64,000 nt of DNA from Desulfocucumis sp964643075 (GCA_964643075.1 CAZXQO010000010.1:1-64000), one strand, 5' to 3'; positions 42,227-51,395 are shown, numbered from the stretch's first letter. Made by a program: numbers and translations. Notes: a model not told the origin generated them from the letters alone.

Positions 42227-42336
42227 AAATTTGCGTTAAAACCAAAGTCTTGTAGTTTCTGTATTTCCGGAACAGTGTTATAGGTGCCGTTATACTTGCA
42301 TAGTATACCTGCCAGACAAGCACTGACCATAATCAT
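42166..42336 (-). pseudogene. Truncated DUF523 family gene
   Basis: From ATG 42336 (GGGAGAT) the frame begins 'MIMVSACLAGILCKYNGTYN', the conserved N-terminus of DUF523 proteins (normally ~150 residues, 'VSACLLG..C-YNG'). Similarity ends after ~35 residues and the frame closes at 57 residues, inside the convergent SLH gene. The rest of the domain is missing, so it is a remnant. Confidence 0.75.
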
Positions 42337-42416
42337 CCCAACATCTCCCTTCTCAAAACAATAATTATTGCTATATTTTACTCTATATATGTACTCCCCT
42401 GCACCCACAAAATTAT

Positions 42417-42438
42417 AGCGCCCGGAAATCCGGGCGCT
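42417..42438 (-). terminator. Terminator of the CBM25 gene
   Basis: AGCGCCCGG (42417-42425) with CCGGGCGCT (42430-42438), 4-nt loop, 9 bp after the stop on the minus strand, followed by an A/T-rich tract. Confidence 0.75.
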
Positions 42439-42446
42439 TGCAAAGC

Positions 42447-42752
42447 CTAGCTAATGGTCCAGTTGAATCCGTTGTTGTTGTCCCAGTTATTGGCTGAATC
42501 CTTAAAACAAATAATGGCCTGATTATCCGCCAGTCTGATAGTTTTCTCCCAGCCCCTGGGAGTTCGCTCCATCTTCTGGGTGTCGGTATTGCTCCAGTGC
42601 CTGTGGTCGCCGAAACCGCAGTGCAGATATACCTGGTCGGCACCCGACTTTGCCAGCAGACCATTATAACAAACCATGGCCTCATTGGCATAGGCAGCAG
42701 GCTTGACTTCCACACCTTTCTGATAGTCATTCCATGCTTTAATCATAATCAT
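42447..42752 (-). CDS. Stand-alone starch-binding module (CBM25-like)
   Basis: 101 residues from ATG 42752 (AGGAGG, 7-nt spacing). 'NEAMVCYNGLLAKSGADQVYLHCGFG' and 'WEKTIRLADNQAIICFKDSANNWDNNNGFNW' (quoted in part: 'FKDSANNWDNNNGFNW') match CBM25/53 modules found in amylases and plant starch synthases, including the 'NWDNN.G.NW' end. There is no signal peptide and no catalytic domain, so it is probably cytoplasmic and may bind glycogen made by GlgA. Confidence 0.85.
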   Translation of the reverse strand: MIMIKAWNDYQKGVEVKPAAYANEAMVCYNGLLAKSGADQVYLHCGFGDHRHWSNTDTQKMERTPRGWEKTIRLADNQAIICFKDSANNWDNNNGFNWTIS

Positions 42753-42925
42753 CCACATACCTCCTAATTAAAAATATTAGGAACCCATGTGTTATAATCC
42801 CTCAAAATAAAACTCTTATGTCAGCCCTTTATTACCATTTTAAAAGAAAAGCATCAAATTACCCACAAACTGTAGGCCACGAAATTTATCCCTTGTTTCC
42901 TTCCGGAAACAATAAAAACCTGCCA

Positions 42926-43678
42926 TTATTCCCGGGATGCGGCAAAATATTTAACAATCCCTGCATATACACTAAAAGCCACTTTTGTCTGGTATCCCGG
43001 GTCTTGCAACAGTTTTTCCTCCTCCTGGTTAGAAACAAAACCAATCTCCACGATAACTGATGGCATTTGGGATTTTCTGCCGGTAAAGTAATCTACCTCC
43101 TTAGGCTTGCGTCTGGTATTTTTCAGCAGGCGGGTTACTTCTGCCTGAATGGATTTGCTTAATTCCTTGCTTTCTTCGGACCCGGGCTGGGAAAAGGTCT
43201 GGGCGCCATGCTGCCGGCTGTCGGACTTAAAGCTGTTTACATGAATACTTACAAAAGCGTCAGCCTTATTTTCATTCGCCATGTTTACCCGCCTGGAAAG
43301 ATCCTGCCTTTTTTTAGCCAGCAGACCGCTGGTATCGGGATCACATAGCATGGTATCCGTCTCCCTGGTAAGAATCACCTTAGCCCCTGACTGTCGCAAA
43401 AAATCAGCCAGTTTATTGGCTACAGCCAGGGTGATTTCCTTTTCTACTGCCCCACCGGAGCCCTTGGCTCCAGGATCAATACCCCCGTGCCCGGGGTCAA
43501 CAACCACGACCCTGTTTACCATAACCCGGGAAAGAGCTTCGATTGACTTTTTTTCCAGCGTCCCGGATATGAATCCGGCAACTAAAAAGCCCAGGACAGC
43601 AAGAAAGGCTCCCACCAGCCAATAAGACCTCTTCGGGAGCCTGATAAATACAGGCAACAAAAATCCCTCCTTTTTCAT
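42926..43678 (-). CDS. cwlD: N-acetylmuramoyl-L-alanine amidase CwlD
   Basis: 250 residues from ATG 43678. A membrane anchor ('YWLVGAFLAVLGFLVAGFIS') precedes an Amidase_3 domain with zinc and catalytic residues in 'VVDPGHGGIDPGAKG', 'VEKEITLAVANKL', 'FVSIHVNSF' and 'SVIVEIGFVSN'. CwlD helps make muramic delta-lactam in the spore cortex. Downstream of rpsI, as in many endospore formers. Confidence 0.93.
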   Translation of the reverse strand: MKKEGFLLPVFIRLPKRSYWLVGAFLAVLGFLVAGFISGTLEKKSIEALSRVMVNRVVVVDPGHGGIDPGAKGSGGAVEKEITLAVANKLADFLRQSGAKVILTRETDTMLCDPDTSGLLAKKRQDLSRRVNMANENKADAFVSIHVNSFKSDSRQHGAQTFSQPGSEESKELSKSIQAEVTRLLKNTRRKPKEVDYFTGRKSQMPSVIVEIGFVSNQEEEKLLQDPGYQTKVAFSVYAGIVKYFAASRE

Positions 43679-43729
43679 TGGCCTTGAAGTTAATAATAAT
43701 TTTATGAAAAAGAGAGGGAATATATGAAA

Positions 43730-43751
43730 AAAGGAAGGTTGCCCTTCCTTT
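43730..43751 (-). terminator. Terminator at the rpsI stop codon
   Basis: AAAGGAAGG (43730-43738) with CCTTCCTTT (43743-43751), 4-nt loop, overlapping the rpsI stop. It closes the ribosomal super-operon before cwlD, with an A-rich tract giving U residues on the minus-strand RNA. Confidence 0.75.
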
Positions 43752-44142
43752 AACGTTTCGAAAATTGTGAAGCCTTGCGAGCCTTTTTGAGACCGTATTT
43801 CCTTCTTTCCTTCATCCTCGGGTCGCGGGTTAAAAAGCCGGCTTTCTTTAATGCCGGCCGCAGGTTGGGATCCGACTGCACCAGCGCCCGGGCCAACCCC
43901 ATCCGTGCAGCCCCGGCCTGGCCGCTAACGCCACCGCCAAGGGTCTTGACATAAACATCGAAGCGGCCCGCAGTACCTGTAAGCTCCAGGGGCTGACGTA
44001 CCACCATTTCGAGCACCCTGCGCCCAAGATAAGCCAGTACCTCTTTATTGTTAATGGTTACTTTTCCTTCGCCTGGATAAATATACACCCTTGCCACCGC
44101 GTTCTTGCGGCGGCCTGTGCCGTAAAATTTGACCTGAGCCAA
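43750..44142 (-). CDS. rpsI: 30S ribosomal protein S9
   Basis: 130 residues from TTG 44142 (GAAGGAGG, six bases upstream), the usual length; the ATG at 44163 would add a tail and ignore that site. 'FYGTGRRKNAVARVYIYPGE' and the C-terminal 'KKARKASQFSKR' that contacts P-site tRNA are present. Pairs with rplM upstream. Confidence 0.97.
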   Translation of the reverse strand: MAQVKFYGTGRRKNAVARVYIYPGEGKVTINNKEVLAYLGRRVLEMVVRQPLELTGTAGRFDVYVKTLGGGVSGQAGAARMGLARALVQSDPNLRPALKKAGFLTRDPRMKERRKYGLKKARKASQFSKR

Positions 44143-44197
44143 AGATTTTCCTCCTTCCATCACGTTGCAGCAGCTGCTTTCATTATTCCCTGGTCAT

Positions 44198-44629
44198 CTA
44201 CCTTGACCAGGCTTCGACCTTTTGAGCCTGATGTGGATGTTCTGGTCCGCGGTACACCTTCAATTTTTTAGCCATGGCCGCTCCCAGGCGGTTGTGGGGA
44301 AGCATGCCTTCAATGGCTTTTCTGATTGCCAGCTCGGGCCTATCCCTCATTACAATGGCGTAGCTGGTTCTTTTCAATCCGCCGGGATAACCGCTGTGGC
44401 GAATATATTCCTTGTTCTGGAGCTTGTTTCCGGTAAGTACCGCCTTGCCAGCGTTAATAATTATGACATGATCACCGGCATCAACATTAGGGGTATAGGT
44501 GGGGCGGTGTTTTCCCCTGAGTATGCTGGCGACTTCCGCTGCCATGCGTCCCAAGACCTTGCCTTCGGCGTCTATAACATACCATTTGCGCTCCAGTTCG
44601 CCCGGCTTGGCCATGTATGTTGTTTTCAT
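44198..44629 (-). CDS. rplM: 50S ribosomal protein L13
   Basis: 143 residues from ATG 44629 (AGGAGG). 'KWYVIDAEGKVLGRMAAEVA' and 'VEGMLPHNRLG'-like 'IEGMLPHNRLGAAMAKKLKV' are diagnostic. First of the rplM-rpsI pair; the ~200-bp gap to truA may hold a separate promoter and an L13 leader. Confidence 0.97.
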   Translation of the reverse strand: MKTTYMAKPGELERKWYVIDAEGKVLGRMAAEVASILRGKHRPTYTPNVDAGDHVIIINAGKAVLTGNKLQNKEYIRHSGYPGGLKRTSYAIVMRDRPELAIRKAIEGMLPHNRLGAAMAKKLKVYRGPEHPHQAQKVEAWSR

Positions 44630-44836
44630 TATTCTCTATTCCTCCTGAAAAAGCTTGCAAAAAAACCTGTGCTACATCACCATTTTAGTGGTTGGTGATT
44701 GGGATAGAAGGAATTCACTAAAGCGAATTCCGACAAGTAATAATTAGATAAATCTTTGCCAGCTTAACCGGGGCTCGTGGCTGAGCGTGGCACATATAGA
44801 CATTTTAATACTTTAAATTTCCAGTGTCAAGAAACT

Positions 44837-45586
44837 TTACATTGAATATTCTACCTTCATCAGGCAAAGGCCCTGGGGTGGTACCGTTGGCCCCGCCAGT
44901 TCCCTCTTTCTGCCCTCAAGAATAAGCCGCACATGTTCCGGAGGATATTTTTTTAGTCCCACTTTCAGCAGGGTTCCGGTTATTATACGCACCATATTAT
45001 ATAAAAAACCGTCTCCCTTGAAGAAAAGTTCCACCATTGTGCCGGTTTCCTGAACGTCCAGGCTTAACAAATGGCGCACTGTGGACTTAACGGGACTGCC
45101 TTCAGCCTTAAAGGCCGCGAAATCATGCCTGCCTGTCAGCAGCGCCGCTGCTTCCCTTACAGCCTGAAAATCTATCGCTTTGGGAACAAAATAACTGTAG
45201 CGACTGAACATGGGATCGGGTATACGGGAATTGTAAATTGCATACCGGTAGGTTTTAGACACCGCCGAAAAACGGGCATGAAAATCCTCGGGCACATCTT
45301 CAGAATTTACTACCGCTATATCCGGAGGCAGGCAGCCGTTCATGGCCAGAGGTATTCTCTCCGTGGGTATATTCCACCCGTAAGCGTTGAAATTTATAAC
45401 CTGGCCCCGGGCATGAACCCCGGCATCAGTCCTGCCGGCCCCTATTACCCTTACAGTGCCGCCGCTAAGACGCTGCAAACACCTTTCCAGTTCCCCCTGG
45501 ATGGTGGGAAGTCCCGTTCCCCTCTGTTCCTGAAAACCGCAGTAGCTGGTACCGTCATAAGCGACGGTTAATTTAATATTCCGCAT
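44837..45586 (-). CDS. truA: tRNA pseudouridine(38-40) synthase TruA
   Basis: 249 residues from ATG 45586. 'LTVAYDGTSYCGFQEQ' opens the protein and 'GAGRTDAGVHARGQVINF' holds the catalytic Asp. It modifies positions 38-40 of the tRNA anticodon arm. Located after ecfT, as usual in Firmicutes. Confidence 0.96.
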   Translation of the reverse strand: MRNIKLTVAYDGTSYCGFQEQRGTGLPTIQGELERCLQRLSGGTVRVIGAGRTDAGVHARGQVINFNAYGWNIPTERIPLAMNGCLPPDIAVVNSEDVPEDFHARFSAVSKTYRYAIYNSRIPDPMFSRYSYFVPKAIDFQAVREAAALLTGRHDFAAFKAEGSPVKSTVRHLLSLDVQETGTMVELFFKGDGFLYNMVRIITGTLLKVGLKKYPPEHVRLILEGRKRELAGPTVPPQGLCLMKVEYSM

Positions 45587-45685
45587 GGCTCCCAATCCAA
45601 GGTCCAGTGTCTAAGGTCTGAAGTCCAAAATCTAAGGTTCTCAGTTCTCTTTTGACTTTTGACACTCGAATTTTGACATTCGGCT

Positions 45686-46474
45686 TTATCTAAGCAATAC
45701 CGCTGCCACCAGGGTAGCTCCGGAAAAGACGAACACACAATAATCCCTGGAGTTGTAATGCAACTGCCTCATTTTTGTGCGTCCGGCACCACCCCGATAA
45801 CAGCGGGCTTCCATAGCCGTGGAAAGTTCCTCTGCCCGCCGGAAGGCCCCCGAGAACACAGGAACCATCAGAGATATCAGAGCATAAAACTTTTTCTCCA
45901 GTCTGGCACCGCTGAATCCCGCACCCCTGGCCTGCTGAGCTCTGATCACGGTAAAAGCCTCCTCCAGTAGTGTCGGTACAAAGCGGAGGGCAATGGTCAT
46001 CATCATGGCCATCTCATGCACGGGTATCCCTAACCGCCGTAACGGATGGGCCAACTGTTCTATGCCGGCTGTAAGGTTCACCGGAGTAGTGGTCATGGTC
46101 AGTAAGATACTGGCCAGTATCAGCAACGTTAGCCGTAGAAGCAGCTGCCCCCCCAGCAGCAAACCTTCCCTGGTGACAGTAAGAAAGGTCAGGGTATAAA
46201 CCGGCTCCCCGGGAGTAAATAATGCCTGCAAGATAAAAGTAAAAAGCAAAACGAACCAAAGAGCTTTAAGGCCGCGCCATATAAAAACGGGTGAAATACC
46301 GGAAAGCAGCACTGCCAGAAGTAGTACCCCGGTTACCGGCACAAAGCCAGCACCCTTGGCCAGAGTAGCGCCTATGATCATAAAAATCATGGACAATATT
46401 TTGGTGCGGGGGTCCAGATTATGCACGGGCGAATTCCCGGGTATATACTGCCCTACAGTTAATCCATCAAACAA
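45686..46474 (-). CDS. ecfT: ECF transporter transmembrane subunit EcfT
   Basis: 262 residues from TTG 46474 (GAGGTTT). 'PVHNLDPRTKILSMIFMII' starts the membrane bundle; 'RRLGIPVHEMAMMMTIALRFVPTL' and 'QQARGAGF'-type Ala-Arg-Gly coupling motifs contact the ATPases. Energises several vitamin S-components in group II ECF transporters; no S-component is in the window. ~140 bp separate it from ecfA2, filled by a dispersed repeat. Confidence 0.95.
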   Translation of the reverse strand: MFDGLTVGQYIPGNSPVHNLDPRTKILSMIFMIIGATLAKGAGFVPVTGVLLLAVLLSGISPVFIWRGLKALWFVLLFTFILQALFTPGEPVYTLTFLTVTREGLLLGGQLLLRLTLLILASILLTMTTTPVNLTAGIEQLAHPLRRLGIPVHEMAMMMTIALRFVPTLLEEAFTVIRAQQARGAGFSGARLEKKFYALISLMVPVFSGAFRRAEELSTAMEARCYRGGAGRTKMRQLHYNSRDYCVFVFSGATLVAAVLLR

Positions 46475-46559
46475 GGGAAAAACCTCATATTTAAGTCAAA
46501 GGCAGAAAGTCCAAGCCCCATTGACTTTTGACATTTGATAGTTTATTTTCTCGACTTGT

Positions 46560-46634
46560 TACTATTCAGGTATTCAGGAGTCAGATTTCAGAATACTTCA
46601 AGACAAAAAACCGTTCTCTAATTCTGACTACTGA
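46560..46634. repeat. Dispersed repeat, family B copy in the ecfT-ecfA2 gap
   Basis: TTACTATTCAGGTATTCAGG opens a ~75-bp segment that runs through AGTCAGATTTCAGAATACTTC and AAGAC to ATTCTGACTACTGAC. The first 18 bases match those of the copy at 51396, and the middle matches that at 37172. It widens a gap between genes usually translationally coupled. Confidence 0.75.
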
Positions 46635-47499
46635 CAACATTTGACTTTTTACTACCGAGATAGCTAATTATTTCTTTCTCCACCCCATCAATGGTCAATC
46701 CGTCTGTCTGAAGCGGCACCCCGTTGGAGTTGAGCCTGTGTTTAAGTTCCGCTGCAAAGGGTACATCCAGTCCAATAGAGCGCAGCCCCGGAGGATCTGT
46801 AAAAACCTCCGCCGGAGTCCCCACAAAAAATGGTTTCCCCCTCTCCAGCACCAGCACACGGTCTGCCATTGAGGCTATATCATCCATATTGTGGGTTATC
46901 AGTATCACCGTAATGCTTTCGTCTTGCTTCAGTTTTTTTATCGTTTTGAAAATCTGTCGCTTGCCGGCGGGATCTATACCGGCCGTGGGTTCATCCAGTA
47001 CCAATACACGGGGTCTATTAGCAAGGATTGAGGCCAGTGCCACCCTGCGCCTCTGACCACCGCTTAAAGACCAAGGGGAGCGCTCTCTAACCACTTCAGG
47101 ATCCAGTCCTACATTTTTGAGAGCATGAGTGACCCTTTGCTCAATTTCTGCAGGCGTGAGATCCATATTTGAAGGACCAAAGGCAACTTCCTTAAAAACA
47201 TTTTCCTCAAAAAATTGATATTCCGGGTACTGAAAAACCAGTCCTACCTGCCGCCACAATTCCCGGCGGTATTTTTTTCGCCTTGTATCCAGCCCGTTGA
47301 TCAATACCCGGCCCCTGGTAGGAACCAGTAACCCGTTAAGCAGCATGGCCAGGGTAGATTTTCCGGAGCCGGTGGATCCGGCTAAAGCCAGTATTTCCCC
47401 ATCGTACACTTCCAGGTTAATATTCTGCAGGGCATGGGTTTCCAGAGAGGTTCCTTTCAAATAAGCGTGGTGTACATCTTCCATTGTTATAACCGGCAT
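46618..47499 (-). CDS. ecfA2: ECF transporter ATPase EcfA2
   Basis: 293 residues from ATG 47499. Walker A 'LAGSTGSGKSTLAMLLNG', Q-loop 'VFQYPEYQFFEENVFKEVAF', signature 'LSGGQRRRVALASILA' and Walker B 'VLVLDEPTAGIDP' are complete. It overlaps ecfA1 by 13 bp. Forms a heterodimer with EcfA1 driving EcfT. Confidence 0.95.
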   Translation of the reverse strand: MPVITMEDVHHAYLKGTSLETHALQNINLEVYDGEILALAGSTGSGKSTLAMLLNGLLVPTRGRVLINGLDTRRKKYRRELWRQVGLVFQYPEYQFFEENVFKEVAFGPSNMDLTPAEIEQRVTHALKNVGLDPEVVRERSPWSLSGGQRRRVALASILANRPRVLVLDEPTAGIDPAGKRQIFKTIKKLKQDESITVILITHNMDDIASMADRVLVLERGKPFFVGTPAEVFTDPPGLRSIGLDVPFAAELKHRLNSNGVPLQTDGLTIDGVEKEIISYLGSKKSNVVSSQN

Positions 47500-48320
47500 A
47501 TGCTGTTCACCAATTCATCCAGGGTAAGAATATGTTCCGGCACGCCCCACCCGGCCCTTCTCAGCCTGGCTGCCAGCATTATTGCGGGGGCAGGCTCAAG
47601 GCCGGCCTCCTCCAGCAGCGCCAGATGGCAAAAAACCTGGCGCGGGGAATCATCTGCAACAATAGTGCCGCCGGACATCACCCATACCCGGTCGGCCAGC
47701 AGCACCTCTTCCATAATATGGGTTATTAATACCAGCGCCATGCCGTCCTTTTTCAAACAACCAAGCAGCGACAAAATTTCTTTCCTGCCGCCGGGGTCCA
47801 GCATAGCCGTGGGCTCATCCAGAACCAGGCAGTCCGGCCGCATGGCCAGAGCCCCGGCAATGGCCAAACGCTGTTTTTGTCCCCCTGAAAGCAGGTGGGG
47901 CGGCTTGTTCCTAAACTCCGACAGGCCAACCGCCGTTAAGGCTGAATCAACGCGAAGGACTATTTCATTCGGATCTAGTCCAAGGTTTTCCGGACCAAAG
48001 GCTACATCCTCCTCTACCAGAGCTGCTACCAACTGGTTATCCGGGTTTTGAAAAACCATGCCCACCTGTTTGCGTATATCCACTGTTTTTTCGGCATCCC
48101 GGGTATCAGCGCCGTTTACCTCAACCTTGCCCCGGGATGGCAACAACAGGGCGTTCATATGCCTTGCCAGGGTGGACTTGCCCGATCCATTGGCGCCCAC
48201 AACAGCAATGAATTCGCCCCGTCGTATTACAGCGTTGATATTATCTATAGCCGGACTGTCACCCTCATTATAAAAATGAGAGACACCGGTAAAGGATATA
48301 AAATTTTTTGCTTCCTTCAC
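47487..48320 (-). CDS. ecfA1: ECF transporter ATPase EcfA1
   Basis: 277 residues from GTG 48320, directly abutting the rplQ stop. Walker A 'VVGANGSGKSTLARHMN', Q-loop 'VFQNPDNQLVAALVEEDVAF', signature 'LLSGGQKQRLAIAGALA', Walker B 'CLVLDEPTAMLDP'. Its position after rplQ is the standard Firmicutes arrangement. Confidence 0.95.
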   Translation of the reverse strand: MKEAKNFISFTGVSHFYNEGDSPAIDNINAVIRRGEFIAVVGANGSGKSTLARHMNALLLPSRGKVEVNGADTRDAEKTVDIRKQVGMVFQNPDNQLVAALVEEDVAFGPENLGLDPNEIVLRVDSALTAVGLSEFRNKPPHLLSGGQKQRLAIAGALAMRPDCLVLDEPTAMLDPGGRKEILSLLGCLKKDGMALVLITHIMEEVLLADRVWVMSGGTIVADDSPRQVFCHLALLEEAGLEPAPAIMLAARLRRAGWGVPEHILTLDELVNSICRL

Positions 48321-48659
48321 TTACACCAGTTCCAGTATTACCATGGGTGCAGCATCGCCCCGCCTGTGGCCTACCTTGACGATCCTGGTGTATCCACCCG
48401 GCCTGTCAGCATATTTGGGGCCAACCTTGTCAAAAAGATCACGCACAACTTCTTCGTCATACATATAGGCCAGCGCCTGCCGACGGGCGGCCAGATCTCC
48501 ACGCTTGGCCAAGGTGACCATTTTTTCAGCTATGCTTTTTACTTCTTTAGCCCGGGTTTCGGTGGTCTGAATACGCTTTTCCTTGATCAGCGATGTAACC
48601 AGGTTACGCAGCATGGCCTTTCGGTGACCGGTATTCAATCCTAATTTTTGATAGCCCAC
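48321..48659 (-). CDS. rplQ: 50S ribosomal protein L17
   Basis: 112 residues from GTG or ATG 48659. 'LGLNTGHRKAMLRNLVTSLI' is the family signature; the C-terminus 'HRRGDAAPMVILELV' is canonical. Last ribosomal gene of the alpha operon before the ECF genes. Confidence 0.97.
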   Translation of the reverse strand: MGYQKLGLNTGHRKAMLRNLVTSLIKEKRIQTTETRAKEVKSIAEKMVTLAKRGDLAARRQALAYMYDEEVVRDLFDKVGPKYADRPGGYTRIVKVGHRRGDAAPMVILELV

Positions 48660-48672
48660 CGTTTTTCCCCCC

Positions 48673-49620
48673 TTAATCGTCGTCTTTTCTAAGAGAAAGT
48701 CCTAATTCCTCAAGTTTTTGTATTACCTCTTCCAGAGATTTTTTACCCAGGTTGCGCACTTTCATCATGTCTTCCTCATTACGCTGGGTCAGCTCTTCCA
48801 CACTGTTTATGCCGGCTCGTTTCAAGCAGTTATAGGAGCGTACGGACAAATCAAGTTCCTCAATGGTCATTTCCATTATTTTGTCCTTTTGCTCTTCTTC
48901 TTTTTCCACCATTATTTCAACATCGTTAACTGTTTCAGTTAAACCGATAAATAAACGCAAATGCTCGCCCATTATCTTGGCGGAAAGACTCACGGCCTCA
49001 TCAGGTTTGATACTGCCGTCCGTCCACACTTCCAGCGTAAGCTTATCGTAGTCGGTGCGCTGGCCCACCCGGGTATTCTCCACTTTGTAATTCACCCTGC
49101 GTACCGGTGTGTACACAGAGTCCACGGGTATGACACCAATAATGTGCTCTCCCTTTTTATTGCGCTCCGCCGACACATAACCCCTTCCCTTGGAGATGGA
49201 CATTTCCATAAATAAGCGACCATTGGAAGCAAGGGTGGCGATATGCAAATCGGGGTTTAATATATCCACGTCAGCATCACCGATGATATCCCCGGCTGTT
49301 ACCGCACCCTCGCCCTTGGCTTCAATACGCAGTAACTTTTCCTCATCGGTATACATTTTCAGACATAATCCCTTGAGGTTCAGGATAATATCCGTAACAT
49401 CCTCCTGCACTCCGGGAACAGTGGAAAATTCGTGTAATACTCCTTCAATTTTCACCGAAGTCACGGCAGCGCCGGGAAGAGAAGAAAGCAGAATCCTCCG
49501 GAGGGAATTACCCAGGGTTATGCCGTATCCCCTTTCCAGCGGTTCCACTACAAACTTGGCGTAGGTATTGTCCTCATTGTTTTCAATACACTCTATCTTG
49601 GGTTTCTCGATTTCCAACAT
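48673..49620 (-). CDS. rpoA: RNA polymerase subunit alpha
   Basis: 315 residues from ATG 49620. N-terminal assembly domain ('GYGITLGNSLRRILLSSLPG'), flexible acidic linker, and C-terminal domain ('LDLSVRSYNCLKRAGINSVE', 'VRNLGKKSLEEVIQKL') that binds UP elements and activators. Standard length. The 217-bp gap to rpsD upstream is larger than usual and contains no gene. Confidence 0.97.
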   Translation of the reverse strand: MLEIEKPKIECIENNEDNTYAKFVVEPLERGYGITLGNSLRRILLSSLPGAAVTSVKIEGVLHEFSTVPGVQEDVTDIILNLKGLCLKMYTDEEKLLRIEAKGEGAVTAGDIIGDADVDILNPDLHIATLASNGRLFMEMSISKGRGYVSAERNKKGEHIIGVIPVDSVYTPVRRVNYKVENTRVGQRTDYDKLTLEVWTDGSIKPDEAVSLSAKIMGEHLRLFIGLTETVNDVEIMVEKEEEQKDKIMEMTIEELDLSVRSYNCLKRAGINSVEELTQRNEEDMMKVRNLGKKSLEEVIQKLEELGLSLRKDDD

Positions 49621-49837
49621 ACTAATGGTACCCTCCCAGAATAGTCGTCGGTCCTAAGACTTCAGACATGAAAATCTCGGGGCTTCGGGGCAACAAAAAA
49701 CCCCTCGCCCGCCCCATTTCCAGCACCGGCGCCGCCACGTCAAGTTGTTCGGGAACGAAGCTGCATGATTTAGCAATATAACACGGGGTGCCATAGCAGC
49801 GCCTTGCAGATCCGCCGCCATTCCATTAAAAAGGGGG

Positions 49838-50467
49838 CTACCTTGAATACAGCTCCACAATCAGGTGTTCCTGTACAGGGACATCAATCTGCTCCCTGGC
49901 CGGAAGCGCTACCATACGCCCCCTGGTCTGGGCCGGTTCATATTCAAGCCATGCCGGGGGTGTCCTATCAGCCGCCCGTTCGATCAATTCTTTGATCCGG
50001 GGGGATTCTTTGCTTTTTTCCCGGACTTCAATTACATCACCAACACTTACCAGAAATGATGGTATGTTAACCCTGTGGCCATTTACAGCAAAGTGGCCAT
50101 GTCTCACCAATTGCCGGGCTTCAACCCTGGAAGCGCCCAACCCCAGGCGATAAACAACATTATCCAGCCTTCTCTCCAGCAGCCGGAGCAGGTTTTCACC
50201 TGTTATGCCCTGCTGACGCTCGGCCTTTGTAAAATAACCACGAAACTGGTTTTCCAGAACGCCATAAATACGGCGGGTTTTCTGCTTTTCCCTCAACTGT
50301 ATGCCATACTCGCTAACTTTTTTGCCGCGTGCTTGCCCGTGCGCACCGGGAGCGTAACTTTTACGATCCACCGCGCATTTTCCGGAATAGCACCGGTCCC
50401 CTTTGAGGTAAAGCTTTATGCCTTCCCGGCGGCAAAGCCTGCACTGTGGTCCGGTATACCTGGCCAT
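49838..50467 (-). CDS. rpsD: 30S ribosomal protein S4 (zinc-binding form)
   Basis: 209 residues from ATG 50467. 'CRLCRREG' and 'CYSGKC' give four cysteines near the N-terminus, so this is the C+ (zinc) form rather than the Cys-free form many bacteria keep. The S4 RNA-binding domain is in 'RLDNVVYRLGLGASRVEARQ'. In Firmicutes S4 autoregulates its own gene. Confidence 0.97.
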   Translation of the reverse strand: MARYTGPQCRLCRREGIKLYLKGDRCYSGKCAVDRKSYAPGAHGQARGKKVSEYGIQLREKQKTRRIYGVLENQFRGYFTKAERQQGITGENLLRLLERRLDNVVYRLGLGASRVEARQLVRHGHFAVNGHRVNIPSFLVSVGDVIEVREKSKESPRIKELIERAADRTPPAWLEYEPAQTRGRMVALPAREQIDVPVQEHLIVELYSR

Positions 50468-50484
50468 TAAGCTATCAATCCTCC

Positions 50485-50874
50485 TTATACTCTCCGGCGC
50501 TTGGGCGGCCGGCAGCCATTATGCGGAATAGGTGTCACGTCTTTAATCAGGTTTACTTCCAGGCCTGCAGCCTGCAATGAACGGATGGCGGCCTCCCGGC
50601 CGGCGCCCGGTCCCTTGACCATTACCTCTACTTCTTTCATGCCGTGTTCCATGGCCTCTTTAGCGGCCTGTTCAGCAGCCATCTGGGCTGCGAAAGGGGT
50701 ACTTTTTCTGGAACCTTTAAAGCCCACCTGTCCGGCACTGGCCCAGGAAATGGCGTTACCCTTGGTGTCGGTAATGGTAATGATGGTATTGTTAAAGGTG
50801 GATTTGATATGGGCCACTCCACGGTCAATATTTTTTCTTTCACGCCTTTTGGTACGGACGGCGCGACGTGCCAT
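50485..50874 (-). CDS. rpsK: 30S ribosomal protein S11
   Basis: 129 residues from ATG 50874. 'GVAHIKSTFNNTIITITD' and the C-terminal 'DVTPIPHNGCRPPKRRRV' are invariant; the Asn-Gly in 'HNGC' is the site where isoaspartate often forms. 102 bp separate it from rpsM. Confidence 0.97.
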   Translation of the reverse strand: MARRAVRTKRRERKNIDRGVAHIKSTFNNTIITITDTKGNAISWASAGQVGFKGSRKSTPFAAQMAAEQAAKEAMEHGMKEVEVMVKGPGAGREAAIRSLQAAGLEVNLIKDVTPIPHNGCRPPKRRRV

Positions 50875-50976
50875 TCTCTAACCTCCCCACATCCGGGTTT
50901 TTCAACCCCAATAGTTTTTTGTAAGACGCCCGAAACCGCCGGCTTCCCGGCAATACCGGCCTTTTTGAAGCAGCAA

Positions 50977-51348
50977 TTATTTTTTGCGACGTACGCCCAC
51001 TGTCTTCTTGGGACCTTTACGGGTACGCGCATTGGTTTTGGTGCGCTGGCCCCGGACGGGAAGTCCCCGGCGGTGCCTTAAGCCCCTGTAGCAACCGATT
51101 TCAATCAACCGTTTAATATTCAGGGCTATCTCCCGGCGCAAGTCGCCTTCAACTTTATGATTCTTTTCAATGGCATCCCTGAGCCTGTTTATTTCTTCCT
51201 CGGTCAGGTTGCGCATTCTGGTGTCGGGATTGATTCCTATCTGTTCCAGTATCTTTTTTGATGTGGATCTGCCAATGCCATAAATATACGTCAGAGCAAT
51301 TTCCACCCGCTTATCCCGGGGCAGATCAGCCCCTGCGATACGTGCCAT
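50977..51348 (-). CDS. rpsM: 30S ribosomal protein S13
   Basis: 123 residues from ATG 51348. 'ARIAGADLPRDKRVEIALTY' and 'GLRHRRGLPVRGQRTKTNAR' identify S13, which bridges the subunits. It follows the repeat element at 51396-51512. Confidence 0.97.
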   Translation of the reverse strand: MARIAGADLPRDKRVEIALTYIYGIGRSTSKKILEQIGINPDTRMRNLTEEEINRLRDAIEKNHKVEGDLRREIALNIKRLIEIGCYRGLRHRRGLPVRGQRTKTNARTRKGPKKTVGVRRKK

Positions 51349-51395
51349 GTATCAGATTACACCTCCCATGTTTCTCTTCGTTTTACTTCCGCTGT

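Noticed and set aside
45600..45685. Another copy of dispersed family B between truA and ecfT
   Set aside because: It has similar TTTTGACTTTTGACA wording but lacks the diagnostic ATTCAGGAGTCAG end; similarity is too weak to group it.
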